64,000 nucleotides of DNA from Zarea fungicola (lineage: Eukaryota > Ascomycota > Sordariomycetes > Hypocreales > Cordycipitaceae): the NCBI GenBank assembly GCA_900169235.1, contig FWCC01000364.1, forward strand, positions 1 through 64,000, given 5' to 3'. Under the pieces are notes generated by a model, which had not been told where the DNA came from, searched no databases, and was given only the letters and a program-made list of their open reading frames with translations. Made by a program: the position numbers and the translations under genes. Numbering within the stretch: the first letter of the stretch is position 1; every line of letters begins with the position of its first letter. Positions 32,956-44,560 of the stretch are shown here, one piece after another.

Positions 32956-35037
32956 ATGAGCGCACCACCTCCGCCCCCGCCCCATGGCGAGATGCCGCCT
33001 CGATCTGGTGGCCTCCCACCAGGCAAGTATGATATCTTCGTCATTCCCGAACACTCAGCCGGCTCTGGGTTTCTCTACTTGCCGTCTCTCCAGCCCAACA
33101 TCAACAGCTTCGTTGCCGGATTCGCATCCGCCCTAATACTCGTAGTTCTATTCCAGAGCATGGCCCCAGCTTTTCGGGTGTGGTGGGACGGTTTTCAAGG
33201 CCTAGGGAACATGGGCATCACCTTGCTCATTATTGGTGTGGGCTTTGGCGCGTGGGCGCTTGGACGTACCCAAAACGACAAGTCGTCGCCATCGTCGGGG
33301 CCGAAGGGAAAGCCTTCTAGCCCTCCGCCGCCCAACTCTGGATCAAACGCTGGCGCTGGAGGTTACACTTCGCAAAACACACCACCACCAAACCAATCAC
33401 AAGCGCCTCCACCGCCTCCGCCTCATAATGGCGGTGCTGAAAAGCCTCAGTCCTCTCAATCATCCTGGCAACGGCCACCAGAGCCTTCAAGTCCTGGGCC
33501 AGAGAAACCTCAGCCCTCTTGGCAGCAGCCTCCGCCGTCGCCAAATCCTGGCTCCGAGAAACCTCAGTCCTCGTGGCAACAGGCCCCCCCTCCCCAATCT
33601 CCAAAGCCTGCTCCTGAGAGGCCGCAGCCCTCGCAACGGCCGCCCCAGTCGCAGCCACAGAAGGGGACTAAGCGGCCAGACCCTCCCAAAACTTCGAGCC
33701 CGAAACCAGACCCTCCGAAATCCTCGGCTAAGGGCTCATGGGAGAAAGCAAGGGATGAAATGAGGAAGAAGGAAGAGGAAAGAAAAGCCAAGGAAGCCGA
33801 GCAGAAACGGCGAGAGGATCTGGCCAAACGATTAGCTGAGCTTCGCGCCAAGGAAGCGAAAGAGCGTGCGGCAAGAGAGAAGGAGAAGCAGCGCAAGGAA
33901 AAGGAGGCCGCTGATAAAAAGGCCAAGGAAGCCCAGGCTGCGGAAGCTAAGGCCGCGGCAGAGAAGCCAAAGGCAGCACCACCACCTCCACCCTCACAAG
34001 CACCTACACAAACATCAACACAGATACCTTCGCCGACAACGAACCGCGTAAGCAGTAGCTATGCCTTTTCAGGTGTGGGAGAAAAGATGAGTATGTGGCC
34101 AAATGGAAAGCCTCCTACTGCCAGCTCGCCCACACCTGGGGCTCCGCCGAGCCCTGGTAAGAAGCCGCCAGCTCCCACAGCAAAGACATACGTCAGTAAT
34201 GACGAAGATACGTACTCATATCGTCCTTACGACAAACCAAAGAGAACACAACGCCGAAACTCTGGCGGTTCTTATGCCTCAGACGGGTCTTGGGCGCCTT
34301 CTCACACAACAGCACGCACCTCGCCGCCACCCTCGATGCGGGGTCCGTATACCACTAAGGACCCTGACAAGATTGTTATCCAGGCTGTGTACCTGTTTAT
34401 GAACCAATATGCCAAGACACCTGCAACCCAACTCATCTCGGGTGTGGGCTCTGTTACGGACGGCCTCATCTTGCGCATCACCACAGAGGGCCTGTTCATT
34501 GACGATGATGTTCGCGGCGTGCCACAGCGCGAATGGGACGTCAAAGCATGGACCCTCAAGATGGTCGAGGTATGGTGCCCCCCGCACTGTTTGAATCCCA
34601 TGCCTGCTACGAATCCCCATCCCAATAACAAGAGTGCGAATTTGCTTTATAAGATGGCGACAGGCCGCGCGCGCCCAGATAGGGATCCGAATAAGCCACT
34701 TGTTGGCGACGAAGCGGACGTCTACCTGACTGACATGCTCAAGGCGTGCAAGGACTGTTGCCGGCTCGGCCTTTGCGAACAAAAATTTGGCAAAACTAAC
34801 ACTGCTTCTGGCCAGTCGGGCGAGTGGAAAGCCAGAGGACTTCACTTGCTGCGCGCTACCGTTCGTGATCAGGACGGCAAGCGATACCTCTTTGTCATCG
34901 ATGAGACCGAGAATTGGAAAGTTGGTGCATCGCTTCAGCGGTTGCGTCGTGGCGCTCAGGCTCGACAGCTAGGTGTTTGCAGCATGTCGACGTCGGAAGC
35001 AAAGAATAGTTTGGAGGCGTTGGGATGGGCGGCTTAG
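32956..35037 (+). CDS. Membrane-anchored proline-rich protein with coiled coil and conserved C-terminal domain
   Basis: Single exon, 693 residues from MSAPPPPPPHGEMPP. Two hydrophobic segments, about 51-70 (SFVAGFASALILVVLFQSMA) and 86-104 (MGITLLIIGVGFGAWALG), form a hairpin anchor. Residues about 110-255 are Pro/Ser/Gln-rich with imperfect repeats of EKPQ(S/P)SWQQ(P/A)PP. Residues about 260-340 are a Lys/Glu/Arg-rich helix (RKKEEERKAKEAEQKRR). The C-terminal part (about 465-693) is globular: IVIQAVYLFMNQYAKTPATQ, then VTDGLILRITTEGLFIDDD and RDQDGKRYLFVIDETENWKV; it may be PH-like. I know of similar uncharacterised fungal proteins but no function. The open frame extends upstream to 32803 with no better start. 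The Pro-rich part suggests a cortical or SH3-linked scaffold (inference). Confidence 0.85.
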   Translation: MSAPPPPPPHGEMPPRSGGLPPGKYDIFVIPEHSAGSGFLYLPSLQPNINSFVAGFASALILVVLFQSMAPAFRVWWDGFQGLGNMGITLLIIGVGFGAWALGRTQNDKSSPSSGPKGKPSSPPPPNSGSNAGAGGYTSQNTPPPNQSQAPPPPPPHNGGAEKPQSSQSSWQRPPEPSSPGPEKPQPSWQQPPPSPNPGSEKPQSSWQQAPPPQSPKPAPERPQPSQRPPQSQPQKGTKRPDPPKTSSPKPDPPKSSAKGSWEKARDEMRKKEEERKAKEAEQKRREDLAKRLAELRAKEAKERAAREKEKQRKEKEAADKKAKEAQAAEAKAAAEKPKAAPPPPPSQAPTQTSTQIPSPTTNRVSSSYAFSGVGEKMSMWPNGKPPTASSPTPGAPPSPGKKPPAPTAKTYVSNDEDTYSYRPYDKPKRTQRRNSGGSYASDGSWAPSHTTARTSPPPSMRGPYTTKDPDKIVIQAVYLFMNQYAKTPATQLISGVGSVTDGLILRITTEGLFIDDDVRGVPQREWDVKAWTLKMVEVWCPPHCLNPMPATNPHPNNKSANLLYKMATGRARPDRDPNKPLVGDEADVYLTDMLKACKDCCRLGLCEQKFGKTNTASGQSGEWKARGLHLLRATVRDQDGKRYLFVIDETENWKVGASLQRLRRGAQARQLGVCSMSTSEAKNSLEALGWAA

Positions 35038-36199
35038 CTCGATGACGACGACGAAACGGATCGATTGCCTATGAATGGGCTTTAAGATGTCAATACACAT
35101 AAAAAAAGAAGACAACCACTGCAAAGTGTTGGGAAACAAAGGGAAGAAATGTTGTGGGATTTTGCACGGGGTTGACAAGCAACAACAAACAAGAGCCATT
35201 AGTGGAGAAATTGTTTAAAGCATTGGAATGCAGGAGCACGTTAGACTGGGGACAGGACAAGCATTGGAAGCGGCATGAGATTGAAATTGCTCATAGCACC
35301 TCATTTGATTTTTTACACCATTTTGAACATTCCAGCGAAATCTGCATGATCCATCACAATTTGCACAAGGACTTTGCTGTCTCTTCTCTTGGTTACTGAC
35401 ACAACAATGTGTCTACTGCAACGGTGGAGACCGGCATTTACTATATATACACAAAACTAATTCATCAATTTCACAACAGAGAATTTCATGTGCAGATGAT
35501 AGTGCTTGTATTTTAGATGTAGAAGTATTCAGACCGTCGTCGTGAACTGCGTCAGCTATAAGCTGCCCGTGACCTCTCCCAAGAAGATGCTGGCGTAGAG
35601 CAACAGAGTTCTACTGACGAGATACCTGACACCTGACACAACACCGCACGGCACGGCACAAGTTTATAAAAACGGTCGATGATAAATAAACAACATGGCA
35701 TGACTTGCCGGGTATCTGTTATTTTCATATATAAATACAAGTATATAAGACATATTATCGTCAAGGCGTTATGTAAAAAGGTGTTAGGAGCTAGACTATG
35801 CTAATGTAGGTTGAGCTGTGTTCGCCATGGCTGTTGAAGTAGCCAATAGAGGAAATTCCAAAAACAAAATCCAAATGTTGAAAATCAGTAAATCACACGC
35901 TGGGGGAAAGGCGAAGTTGCAGGGCTGAGTGCAGGGGAGCAAACCAGGTCACCATGACGGGTGCGCTGACCTGTCCAATTCTCAGCTTGTTGAATCGGAT
36001 TTAAAAAAATTCACCTTGCCATGCCAAATGCTTTTTTGTTCGTTCATATCCAATCTGAGCCAGATGTATTCATGAAAACTCCACCAAAAACCTCCAGCTT
36101 CATGTTGAAAATGCCAGCTGAGGAGAGGAAGTTGAAAAGAATCGAAATCGGTATTTTTTTCCGCGAGAAGTCGTAAAAGCGAGAGAGAGAGAGGGGGGA
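35038..36199. other. Convergent intergenic region
   Basis: About 1.16 kb between two 3' ends. AT-rich with several polyadenylation-like A runs and a (GA)n tract ending near 36193 beside the WD40 stop. No gene is seen. Confidence 0.5.
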
Positions 36200-37262
36200 C
36201 TAATCCTTCTTGTCGGAAATGTCCCAGACCTCGAGGAAGCCATCCATGCGACCCAGGAGTACCATGCTTGCATCCACCGAAAACGCCACGGCCGTGACGA
36301 GCGCGCCGCCGGCCCTCTCCGCCACCGTCGCGCCGGAGCGCACATCCATGATGTCGAAGCCGTCCTCGTTCCAGCAGAGCATGTACCGGCCGTCGGGCGA
36401 CACCGCCAGCGGGAAGCCTTCGGCTCGCCGCACCGACGCGAGCGTGTACGACGTCACGCTGTTGGCCCGTGGCATCCACACGTGCACCGTCGAGCCCCAG
36501 AGAGACACGATCGTGTCGTTGCCGGCCACCACGAGCGCGCGCGGGTTGCCGGCGCCGAGCCCCTCAATCTCCAGCCGGGCGACCGTCTTGCTCGTGACGG
36601 GGTTGGTGATGCGCAGCGTGCCGTCGCGCGACGCCGTGACGAGGTTCATATCGGGCGTGAAGGCAGCGAAGTCGACCTTGTCCACGTGCGCGACGACGCG
36701 GCCGAGCAGCTGGCCCGTCCGCGCATCCCACACGCCGATGCGATTTCGGCGCGGCTCAGCGGCGGCGATGGCGCGGCTGTCGAGGCTCCAGGCGACGGGC
36801 TCGGCGCAGGCACCCTTGATCTCCAGCGCCGTCTTGCCCGTGGTGATGTCGCGGATGAGGACAGAGCTCGAGTGGTTGTACTCGACGCCGGGGCCGAGCT
36901 GCAGCGTCCAGTCACGCAGGGTGGCGACGCGGGAGAGCGGTGCGACGGGCGAGAAGGCGGCGTGCGCGCCGGGGAGCTTGGAGAGGCCGCGCTGGGAGTT
37001 GACCTCGAAGAGGTCGAGCCAGACTTGGTCCATCTGACCACCATTGAAGGTAGCGTAGGCGACGGGGTTCCGAGCGCAGCCAGAAAGGCCGACGTGGTGA
37101 ATCTCACTGCGGGCGGCGAGCTTGCGGTACCGTAGGCTCAGGGTGAGCTGCGCCGGGGCGTCAGCCGAGTAAGCAGGAGCGTTGTCAACCTTGGACCTGA
37201 AAATGTGCATGTTAGTATTGTACCGATTATGCTAGTGACTAAGGAAGATAGAGGACTTACAT
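36200..37262 (-). CDS. WD40-repeat protein with start codon split by an intron
   Basis: Modelled as AT at 37262-37261 joined to exon 2 at 37196-36200, giving 332 residues beginning MSKVDNAPAYSADAPAQ. The 64-nt intron has GTAAGT, a TACTAAC branch site near 37209-37215 and a TTTTCAG acceptor, all consensus. WD40-like blades are visible: SSSVLIRDITTGKTALEI, RNRIGVWDARTGQLLGRV, VTASRDGTLRITNPVTSK, VSLWGSTVHVWMP, and a last blade FLEVWDISDKKD. Such propellers are binding platforms; the partner is unknown. If the intron were retained, translation could start at 37210 (MHIFRSKVD). A TATA box and a G-run (GAGGGGGGG) lie upstream. Codon use is strongly GC-biased compared with the flanks, suggesting high expression. 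Confidence 0.82.
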
Positions 37263-38877
37263 GGCCGCGAGCTTTGTGAGCCGATGCAAATGTAAAAGGG
37301 TCGTGTGGTTGGTTTGTGCCGCACAAAACCGATTCTCGTGTAAGTCGTGTGTGAAGCTTGAGTTGGATGAAGATGTGATCAAAGATATGGGCTGTGTATT
37401 ATTGGGTGTCTTTTGGTCCTTGTGTAAGTTTGTTTGAAGTGAGTTCCCAAAAACTTCTCCTCTCATCTGCGAGGGGGGGTGAAGCTGAGTCTTTATACTA
37501 GCCGTGAAAAAGTGTAGTTTTCCTTCATGATGAGGAATCACACCATGATCAGAAGATAACTAATGGTGATTTCGGCGTCTGCCGCCTGCCAGGGGTCTCT
37601 GGCGCCCAGTGGGGTTGTGAGCGGTGCGAGTCGGTGGCTCACAGAACGGAATTTCAGTAGACTCAGAATGAAGCAAATACAGTGAATTGCATGATTTGGC
37701 GCTGCACGGTGGATGACTGATGTTACCGTCCCGAATTTCGCTGTGGCTTGCCCCGTCGCAGACCGTCGCCATCAAGTTTGTGTCAGCAGCCAACTAAGTT
37801 GTTCGCGCAGGGCGTGGCTTGTGCTTTCGTTGCTGTCGGTTCCTTTATTCCCGCTTAGAAATCATGGGAAGATGGGAACGAGCAAGGGTGTTTCGTAGAT
37901 TCAGTTATCGGCAAGGCTGTTCAGTCCAACGCGATGGGGCAAACCTCTATCCAGCCGCTGAGTGACTGAGCTTGCCGCTCCGAACAACGGTCAGATGCCT
38001 GCGAAGTAGCAAAGCCTTGGTGAAAAAGCTTCATGTTTCTGTCTTGTCATGGAGATTAATAAACTAGTCCGGCCAAGTGGTCCCAAAAACATGCCATTGT
38101 CCAATCTGGTTCTGAGATTGAGACGCCACAATAGCCCCGGCCAGAACGTTTTAGGCTCGCCGGGCGTTTGACTCAGGGAATTCTGCTTTGCCGTCCCAAT
38201 TGAGTGCTAGCGTGTCACTCAATCACAAGGGTTCATGCCATTACCTGCTTACCCTCCTAGACCATGGGGTTTGTCCAAAGTTTGTATTTAACACGATTCC
38301 AGGCCATTTTGTTTTTATAGTTCTCTAAGCCTTCAAACAGCTAAGCTATCTTTTCTCATTTGGCAGATCGAATCTTCAACTACTTAAAGCCTACCCATGA
38401 ACTTTTCCCCTCATTCTGCCATGGCTTCCCGGCCCACCTAACTAGCTGAACCGAACTTGGCGTGGCTAAATATGGCCTTATTCCAGAGTGTAAATGAAAG
38501 CTTAATAATGCTACAGACGGCCAGTACAGCTAGAGTCGTTTTAATGGCAATGGTTGCGAGGCTTCATAATCCAATGTTGTGTAAGCTAGCAGCAACATGC
38601 TTGACGGGTGGTGACATTCATTCCCCTCAATGACACCATCTACCTGTATTTTCGACACGCCGATATACAGCTGTTCTCGAATGTGCGCCACAGAAGATGA
38701 AGATGAACGATTAATAATTCTTCATTGACTGTATTAAATCACACCGAATGTATACTGCCACAAACTGCGATTCGACGGCCGTGCCACTTTATCTCGCAAC
38801 CAGAAATGGCTCTTATTATTTTTACCCTGTTTGGATTATAAATCAAGATTTAAAACACTGGCCCATGCCACGATTCT
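37263..38877. other. Intergenic region
   Basis: About 1.6 kb: leader and promoter of the WD40 gene (to about 37600), then sequence with no recognisable coding up to the 3' end of the ERG5-like gene. Confidence 0.5.
37492..37497 (-). promoter_or_regulatory. TATA box of the WD40 gene
   Basis: TATAAA on the minus strand, about 230 bp before the split start codon. A C-rich element (CCCCCCC, minus strand), stress-element-like, lies about 20 bp farther downstream. Confidence 0.4.
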
Positions 38878-40704
38878 TCACAGGTTGTCACCACCATTAT
38901 CCAACGTTCGCTTTTTAAACGTCAAAGGACACTCATCCTATGAAGTGGTAAAGAGTTAGAGTAAAGTTGAAAACGGGCAGACGTCGAGCACGAAAGTGGA
39001 GAAAAAGGAATCTTACCATTGGGAAAAGCGTAGCAAATACATGAATTTGCTCCGACTTCTCTGTCGCATGATGCTCCCAGTCTAATTCAAGCGCGGCCTT
39101 GCCAATCATTGCCGCGAGGGAGAGCGGCACGTACTTACGCGCCAGGCACTCGTGTGCGCCCGCGCCGAAGACGAGCCAGTTCTTCGTCTTGGACTCGGCA
39201 TCGCCCGTAATCCAGCGGTCTGGATCAAAGGTGTCCGGGTTCGGATAGACGTCCGGGTTGTGGAGGGCCGGATAGCACGATGGGATCAGCATAGAGCCCT
39301 TTGGGACGGTGTAAGTCGGCGTGATGGGGAAGCTCTTGGTCGTGACATAAGGCACGAAGATGACGGGTGGCCTGTATCGGAGCAACTCTTTGACAACGGC
39401 CGTGGTGTAAGTGAGTGATTCCAGCATGTCCAGATTAAAGCCCTTGTGGTGGTCACCTCCGCGGGCCGCCAGGTTTTCTTCGCGAAGGTGGTTCAGGACG
39501 TCGGGTCGCTGGGCCAGAATCTGAAAGAGCCATGTGGTTGCGCTGCTCGAGGCATCCTGAGAGGCAAACAGAAAGCTAAAGAGCGTGGCAGCAATCTCTT
39601 CATTCGTAAACTCTCGAATGAGGCCGGCCGATGGCTTCTCTGCGCCGCTCTCGCCGGCGGCGACGCTTTCTCTGTACCGGTTCGACTCGAGCATGCCGCG
39701 TACCCAGTGGTCAACGACACACGTCGGCTCTCCGCCGCTCGCCATGTTCGCCTTGCACGCCGCGGCGCACTTTACGAACTCTTCGTGTACCGCATCTGCT
39801 GTACGCTTGCCCCTCCACTGCTTCGTGAAAGGGATGTGCACCGAAAACGGTACGCTGACGAGCTGCATGGCTGCGGTGGCCAGGTAAAAGTCGTCTGCAA
39901 TTCTCTTCACGGCCTCCTGGGAGATATAGTCACCGAAAAAGGTACGGCAGGAGAGTGCACAGTTAATTTCACGAAACATGGTCATAAAGGGGAGAGGTTT
40001 TCCATCGTTGGCGGCACTGGCCGCGATGAACTTATCAAAGTAGACGGAGAGCACCTGTTCTTGGATGGGGAGGTAGGTGGCAATGGCGCGGGGACTAAAG
40101 AGAGGCATGAGACTGCGTCTGTATTCAGCGTGGGCCTTACCCTGGAGGAAGACCCAGGAATTGTGACCGAGAATGTCCTTTGCGACTGGGACAATGCAGG
40201 GCTCGGCGTAGGTTGGAGACTTGAAAACCTTGTGAGCGAGATCGCGGTCGGAGGCAAGGACTACGAATCTAGTGGAAGCAATATTAGCATGGCTCTCAAA
40301 CAAGATTTAGTATGGAGTTTCCTGTACTTGTGAAATACGGAAACGCAACTCAGGGGGCCGCTTGCCCATTGCGCCAGATAATTTTCAAACTTGGGCTCGA
40401 GGGCTTGGAGGAAAGGGCCTATGAGAGGCATCTTGAGAGCAGGCCCTGCGATAGAGCCTTTTCTCTTAATGTACATGACTAGTAATATTGGTAAGAATAA
40501 ATGAGAAAAGCTTCTTAAATGCAGTATGGAGTTCAAACCTTGGTCATAGACCACCAGTGCCAATGTAAATGCCAGAACATATTGCCACATTGGCCAGTCC
40601 GCAAACGAATGGAGCAACGAGTCCTTTAGATTCGAGGCTGCAGTATATGGAAGCCTTGACTCCCATGAGACATCAGCAGACGAATTGGAAATTTTAAGAG
40701 ACAT
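38878..40704 (-). CDS. ERG5: Cytochrome P450 of the CYP61 family, sterol C-22 desaturase (ERG5-like)
   Basis: Four exons, 40704-40539, 40478-40328, 40268-39017 and 38937-38878, give 542 residues. All introns are GT-AG and in phase. An N-terminal membrane helix (WQYVLAFTLALVVYDQ, about 39-54) is followed by the CYP61 block KGSIAGPALKMPLIGPFL, then FENYLAQWASGPLSCVSVFH. The I-helix reads FLFASQDASSSATTW, the K-helix ExxR is KELLRYRPP, and the heme ligand is Cys 480 in FGAGAHECLARKY. The end FATLFPM joined to DECPLTFKKRT is characteristic of ERG5. Function: C22-23 desaturation late in ergosterol synthesis in the ER. Whether this is the main copy or a paralogue cannot be told here. Confidence 0.92.
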
Positions 40705-41627
40705 TCTCTTTTTTTTTAAAAAAAAAATTATCGTTGAAAAGTGAGCCGCCTGTTGACACTTGCTCCGGAGAGAGAGAGCATGGCCTGCACGGGCTTTTAA
40801 AGGACCAGACGGACCTCCTCATATATCGACAGCTCAGGTATCCCTTTTTTTCCCTTTTTTCTTTGCTTACTAGTTTTTAATAAAAAAAAGCCAACAAAAC
40901 TCTATTACCTTGGAATCCCGTGTGCAAATCACTCCGTGGCGCTCACGACATTCGGTGCCAGACGAGGCTCCGATGTCCCAAAGAGGACTAGACTCCGCTG
41001 TCTTTTGTGCCATCCAAAGCGCCACTAGTGTCCAGACCTCGAGAAAGGGGAGCAGACCCGGCGTCATGAATATGATGGGAGCGTAACTCCGAACATGAAT
41101 AATTTGCATTTTCTTTGCCCACGGCTAGATGGAGAAATTTTTGTGATTTCTTTATTAATTTTAAGAGTTTAATCAGGGCCTTCGAGAGCAGAAGTCAGAC
41201 CTTGATACCCGCGAGTAACTTAATTCATTGGCTTGCTTGTTCCACGCCGGAACCACTTTTCGTACATTAGTCCAAGATTCAACAGTGGAGTTGCCTGTAG
41301 CAAAAGAAACATGGCGTTCCTGTGAACATGTGGTAAGAAATGATGAACAAATCAACGTGTTCGTATTGGTGTCGGTGGTGGGCTGCTCCTCCTGCATCAG
41401 TCGGTATCGGGTATTGAACGCCTGCGGTTTCCTGGTGGATGAGAATGAGGGTTTCTGTTTCTTTTCTGCCTTTTACACACCTCACCCTCGCATTGTAACT
41501 ATTGCAATTTTCAGCGTGGCTTGTTTCTCATAATACTAAAAATTTGATCCACAAAGCTGTGTACCTGCCCAGCATCGCCACGTTATCAAGCCGGCTCGGC
41601 TGACAATGTTCAGACAGACCCGAAACA
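40705..41627. other. Divergent intergenic region (ERG5-like / Zn2Cys6)
   Basis: 923 bp between divergent starts. Contains A/T runs near 40711-40728 and 40846-40890 and a GAGAGAGAG tract at about 40770. Open frames are short; no gene seen. It should hold both promoters. Confidence 0.5.
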
Positions 41628-43300
41628 ATGAGGACTCTCCGTAGGTCTTGCGACGCCTGCGCCAAATCCAAGCACAGCTGCGATCTTGCTACTCCACAAT
41701 GCTCGCGCTGTGCCAAGCGGCAAGTCAAGTGCGTCTATGCTAACGAGCCACTGACAACGACGAAGACTGCACCGACCGCGAAGGCAACAGCACCGGTGAC
41801 AGCTGTGAAGCGGAGAAACCCAACCAATAATAGACAATACGATAGACTACCCCAGCAAACGCCTCTATCAGGTATCTTGTTCAATCATACCTTCTGTGCC
41901 GTTGATCCATTCGACTCTTACCCGCATACCCGGCTTCCGCGGGCCGACGTTCAGCGTCTCATCCATTCATGTGTGTTGATCGTCGTCTTTTGCCACCGGG
42001 ACGGGCATTTTTGGTACTAACCTCGAGTAGTTTTACATAAAATTGCATTCCAGTATTATCCTTTAGACTTGTCTGCAACGTCCAATCCGTTTCTAGTTTC
42101 ATGGTGGCCGCTAGCGCTTGGAGATGCGACCCTCTTCCACGTTTCCCTTCAGACAGCATGTCTCGATGAGGAGCTGCTAGGCCGCAGAGGATTCCAAAAA
42201 TCGGACATTCTTATGGCAGATTCTGTCAGCCTGCTTAGACGAAAAATCCAGGATGCCTCATTGGCTGTGCAGGATGGCACGATAAACTCGGTCATTACTC
42301 TAGCAGCTATCGAAGTAGGTCCTCCGTTGCCAATTTGAACGAAAACAAGGGGCCCTAACATTCCGGAAATTAGTTTGGCAAGGGAAACTTGCAAGTAAGC
42401 AACATCCACATAGGAGGAGTTAAAAATCTTGTCAAGTTGCGAGGTGGTATTGGCGCTGTAAGGCAGAGTAGCCCGCTCACGGGCAGGATGATAAGCTGGT
42501 GAGAAGGGCGCCTTCGTGTCAGTTGCAACCAACACAATGGCCTAACAATATTTTTTAGGGTTTCAATGCTTGTGACTGGTCATCCGCAGTTTAGGACGCA
42601 AAATAACAGGGGCAGGGGAAGTGGAATACCTGCTATTCCAGAGTGGCTGCAGGAACCTTCTACCGACACAGACGGGCTCCCCGACGACATCCGCGACGAC
42701 ATTGACGATGCTGTTTGGGATGTATTTATGCGGCTGCGAAATATTTTCAGATCAACTTCGGCACGAGCATTTGGTAATACTCGATTACACGATCTCGCCT
42801 GCTTCACCATTCATAGACTACTGCCATCGGCTGTCGAGCTGGAAGAGGCCTTTTTATCGCCACTAACTGAGTGCCTACGATACAGCATTATTATCTACAT
42901 GTTTGTGATGCAGGGACCGACATATTATTCGCATGATGTCATACTTGACACGGTTTTATCTCGCTTAAGTGCACATATGGATCTTTCCTGGGCTACGAAG
43001 CAGATGTACGACGTGTTGGACGTTTGGTTCCTTGCTGTCGCCATGGCTGCATCATCAGATACTCGCCATTACGACAGATTCGAGGCAAAGGCACGAATAG
43101 TGGTATCGGCCTTGGAGTTGGATATAGTAGATGTCAAAAAGCATATGAGAGGTGTACTTTGGTTGAACAAGGAGGGTGCTGAGAGACAATTCCTTGGGCA
43201 CTGGGCTGGATTAACGGGAGAAGGCGGTCACGATACATTCACGAGCCTCATGAGTAGCTATGTCAGCCTCCCAATTCGGCAAATGTACAAAAATCAGTAA
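41628..43300 (+). CDS. Zn2Cys6 fungal transcription factor
   Basis: Four exons, 41628-41972, 42054-42314, 42374-42498 and 42559-43300, encode 490 residues. The binuclear zinc cluster is at the N-terminus: CDACAKSKHSC, then CSRCAKRQVKC, with C-x2-C-x6-C-x6-C-x2-C-x6-C spacing. The middle homology region includes SWWPLALGDATLFHVSLQTA, the exon 3 block NIHIGGVKNLVKLRGGIG, and VSMLVTGHPQFRTQNN, resembling moc3-like regulators. Introns 2 and 3 have clean GT-AG ends and keep frame. The first donor (GTGTTG at 41973) is weak, so that junction is less sure. Targets are unknown; it sits beside the ERG5-like gene (divergent) and a macrodomain gene, with no evidence that it controls them. Confidence 0.85.
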
Positions 43301-43629
43301 TCCATTGTATAAATAAGAGTTGAAGAATATCATTAAGCTGTTCAAGGCTAGACCGTTTTTGAAAGATTCTAGGTGCATTTTCACGGTACCTGACGGCTCG
43401 CGTCTCGTTCTGCCTAGGGCAGGCGTGACAACTCGTGAGTCAACCGGTGAGTAGGTCAGAAAACATCATCCTCATCAGCATTTAAACCCAGCAGCTACCA
43501 ATCCGAAATTTGTCAACCCCGAAAAGAAAATCAATGTCAAAAACGTTCAACCCAAGGGGCTGTACCGAAAGGCATTTTCGAAATCCATATTCACGACATC
43601 ACCGCGACCGCCGCCAACGCAGCAGCATC
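43301..43629. other. Short intergenic region
   Basis: 329 bp. Its last third keeps an open frame into the macrodomain gene, with an in-frame ATG at 43534 that would add 32 basic residues. Otherwise nothing is seen. Confidence 0.5.
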
Positions 43630-44244
43630 ATGTCGTCCACGCCAAACTCAACAACCAGATTCAGAACGACCACAGCCACCGTACCGCTTCGTGACTTGCC
43701 AGCCAACAGCTACCTCGTCCACGCCACAAACTGCCTCGCCACATGGGGCTCCGGCATCGCCGCCGAACTGGCCACGATTTTCCCTTCTGCATGCAAAGTG
43801 TACAAGGCCTTTTGCAACGCCGCCAAGGAGCACCCGGCCAGCGATCGCTGGCCGCCACGGAGCCTGAGGGGCCAATGTCTCGTGATTCCGCCGCAGGAAG
43901 CGGACGTGGCTGCTGGGGCACCGAGTGTGTACATTGTCTGCCTCTTTACTAGCCATGGATATGGGACGGCGAATAAACAGACGGGGAAGCCCGGGAAGGA
44001 CACGGCGGATATGATTTTGGCACAGACGAGGATGAGTCTACAGGCGCTACGGGAACAGCTGGAGGAGAGCGCTGCGGGGGGGGAAGGGAGAGTTGAGGGG
44101 GAAGGGGAGAGGGAAGCGGTGATTTACTCGCCGCTGTTTAATTCGGGCGCCTTTCGGGTACCATGGCACAAAACATTGGCTGTGATTCGAGAGGAGTTTG
44201 AAGGAGCGGCTGCAAAGTGGACGGTGTTGCTGCCGCCTGCTTAA
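43630..44244 (+). CDS. POA1: Macrodomain protein, ADP-ribose 1''-phosphate phosphatase (POA1-like)
   Basis: Single exon, 204 residues from the ATG at 43630, which has A at -3. The macrodomain core includes YLVHATNCLATWGSGIAAEL (the ADP-ribose-binding Asn/Gly loop), VYIVCLFTSHGYG, and the C-terminal block SPLFNSGAFRVPWHKTLAVI, all typical of Poa1. Family knowledge: Poa1 removes the phosphate of ADP-ribose 1''-phosphate produced in tRNA splicing. A Glu/Gly-rich insert (about 155-170) precedes the last strand. No signal peptide. The upstream ATG at 43534 would give a basic leader, less likely used. Confidence 0.9.
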   Translation: MSSTPNSTTRFRTTTATVPLRDLPANSYLVHATNCLATWGSGIAAELATIFPSACKVYKAFCNAAKEHPASDRWPPRSLRGQCLVIPPQEADVAAGAPSVYIVCLFTSHGYGTANKQTGKPGKDTADMILAQTRMSLQALREQLEESAAGGEGRVEGEGEREAVIYSPLFNSGAFRVPWHKTLAVIREEFEGAAAKWTVLLPPA

Positions 44245-44560
44245 CAGGGTTCTCTTTTCCCTATGTGCGGGTGGACGCATTGAAGTGGCCATCAGGGTTG
44301 TCCGACATTGCCAAATTAGTCTATCTGTTTTTTCTCTTAAGTAGAGAGACTCCCTTCCTTCTTATTTTACTTCTTCTTGGACTTTTATCTGTATTCTTAT
44401 CATTATTTCATCAATTTTTTTCTCCTCTTACTACAATAATTCATGCTGAATATACGTCACCCATTTGCCCGTATAACCTCAAATTTCCAACAAGAAACCC
44501 AAAACCCAATCCAACAAGAAAACGCATTAGTCAACCCACGACGAATCTCGCCCCCTCTCT
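44245..44560. other. Convergent intergenic region
   Basis: 316 bp between the stops of the macrodomain and dehydrogenase genes; T-rich in the middle with CATTATTTC-like AT sequence. No gene is seen. Confidence 0.6.

Noticed and set aside
36482..37135. 217-codon plus-strand frame antisense to the WD40 gene
   Set aside because: Shadow of a strongly GC-biased gene; composition (Ala/Arg/Gly/Asp) is typical of such shadows.
39446..40333. 295-codon plus-strand frame antisense to the ERG5-like gene
   Set aside because: No family motifs, and the opposite strand has a complete P450 with heme and I-helix motifs.
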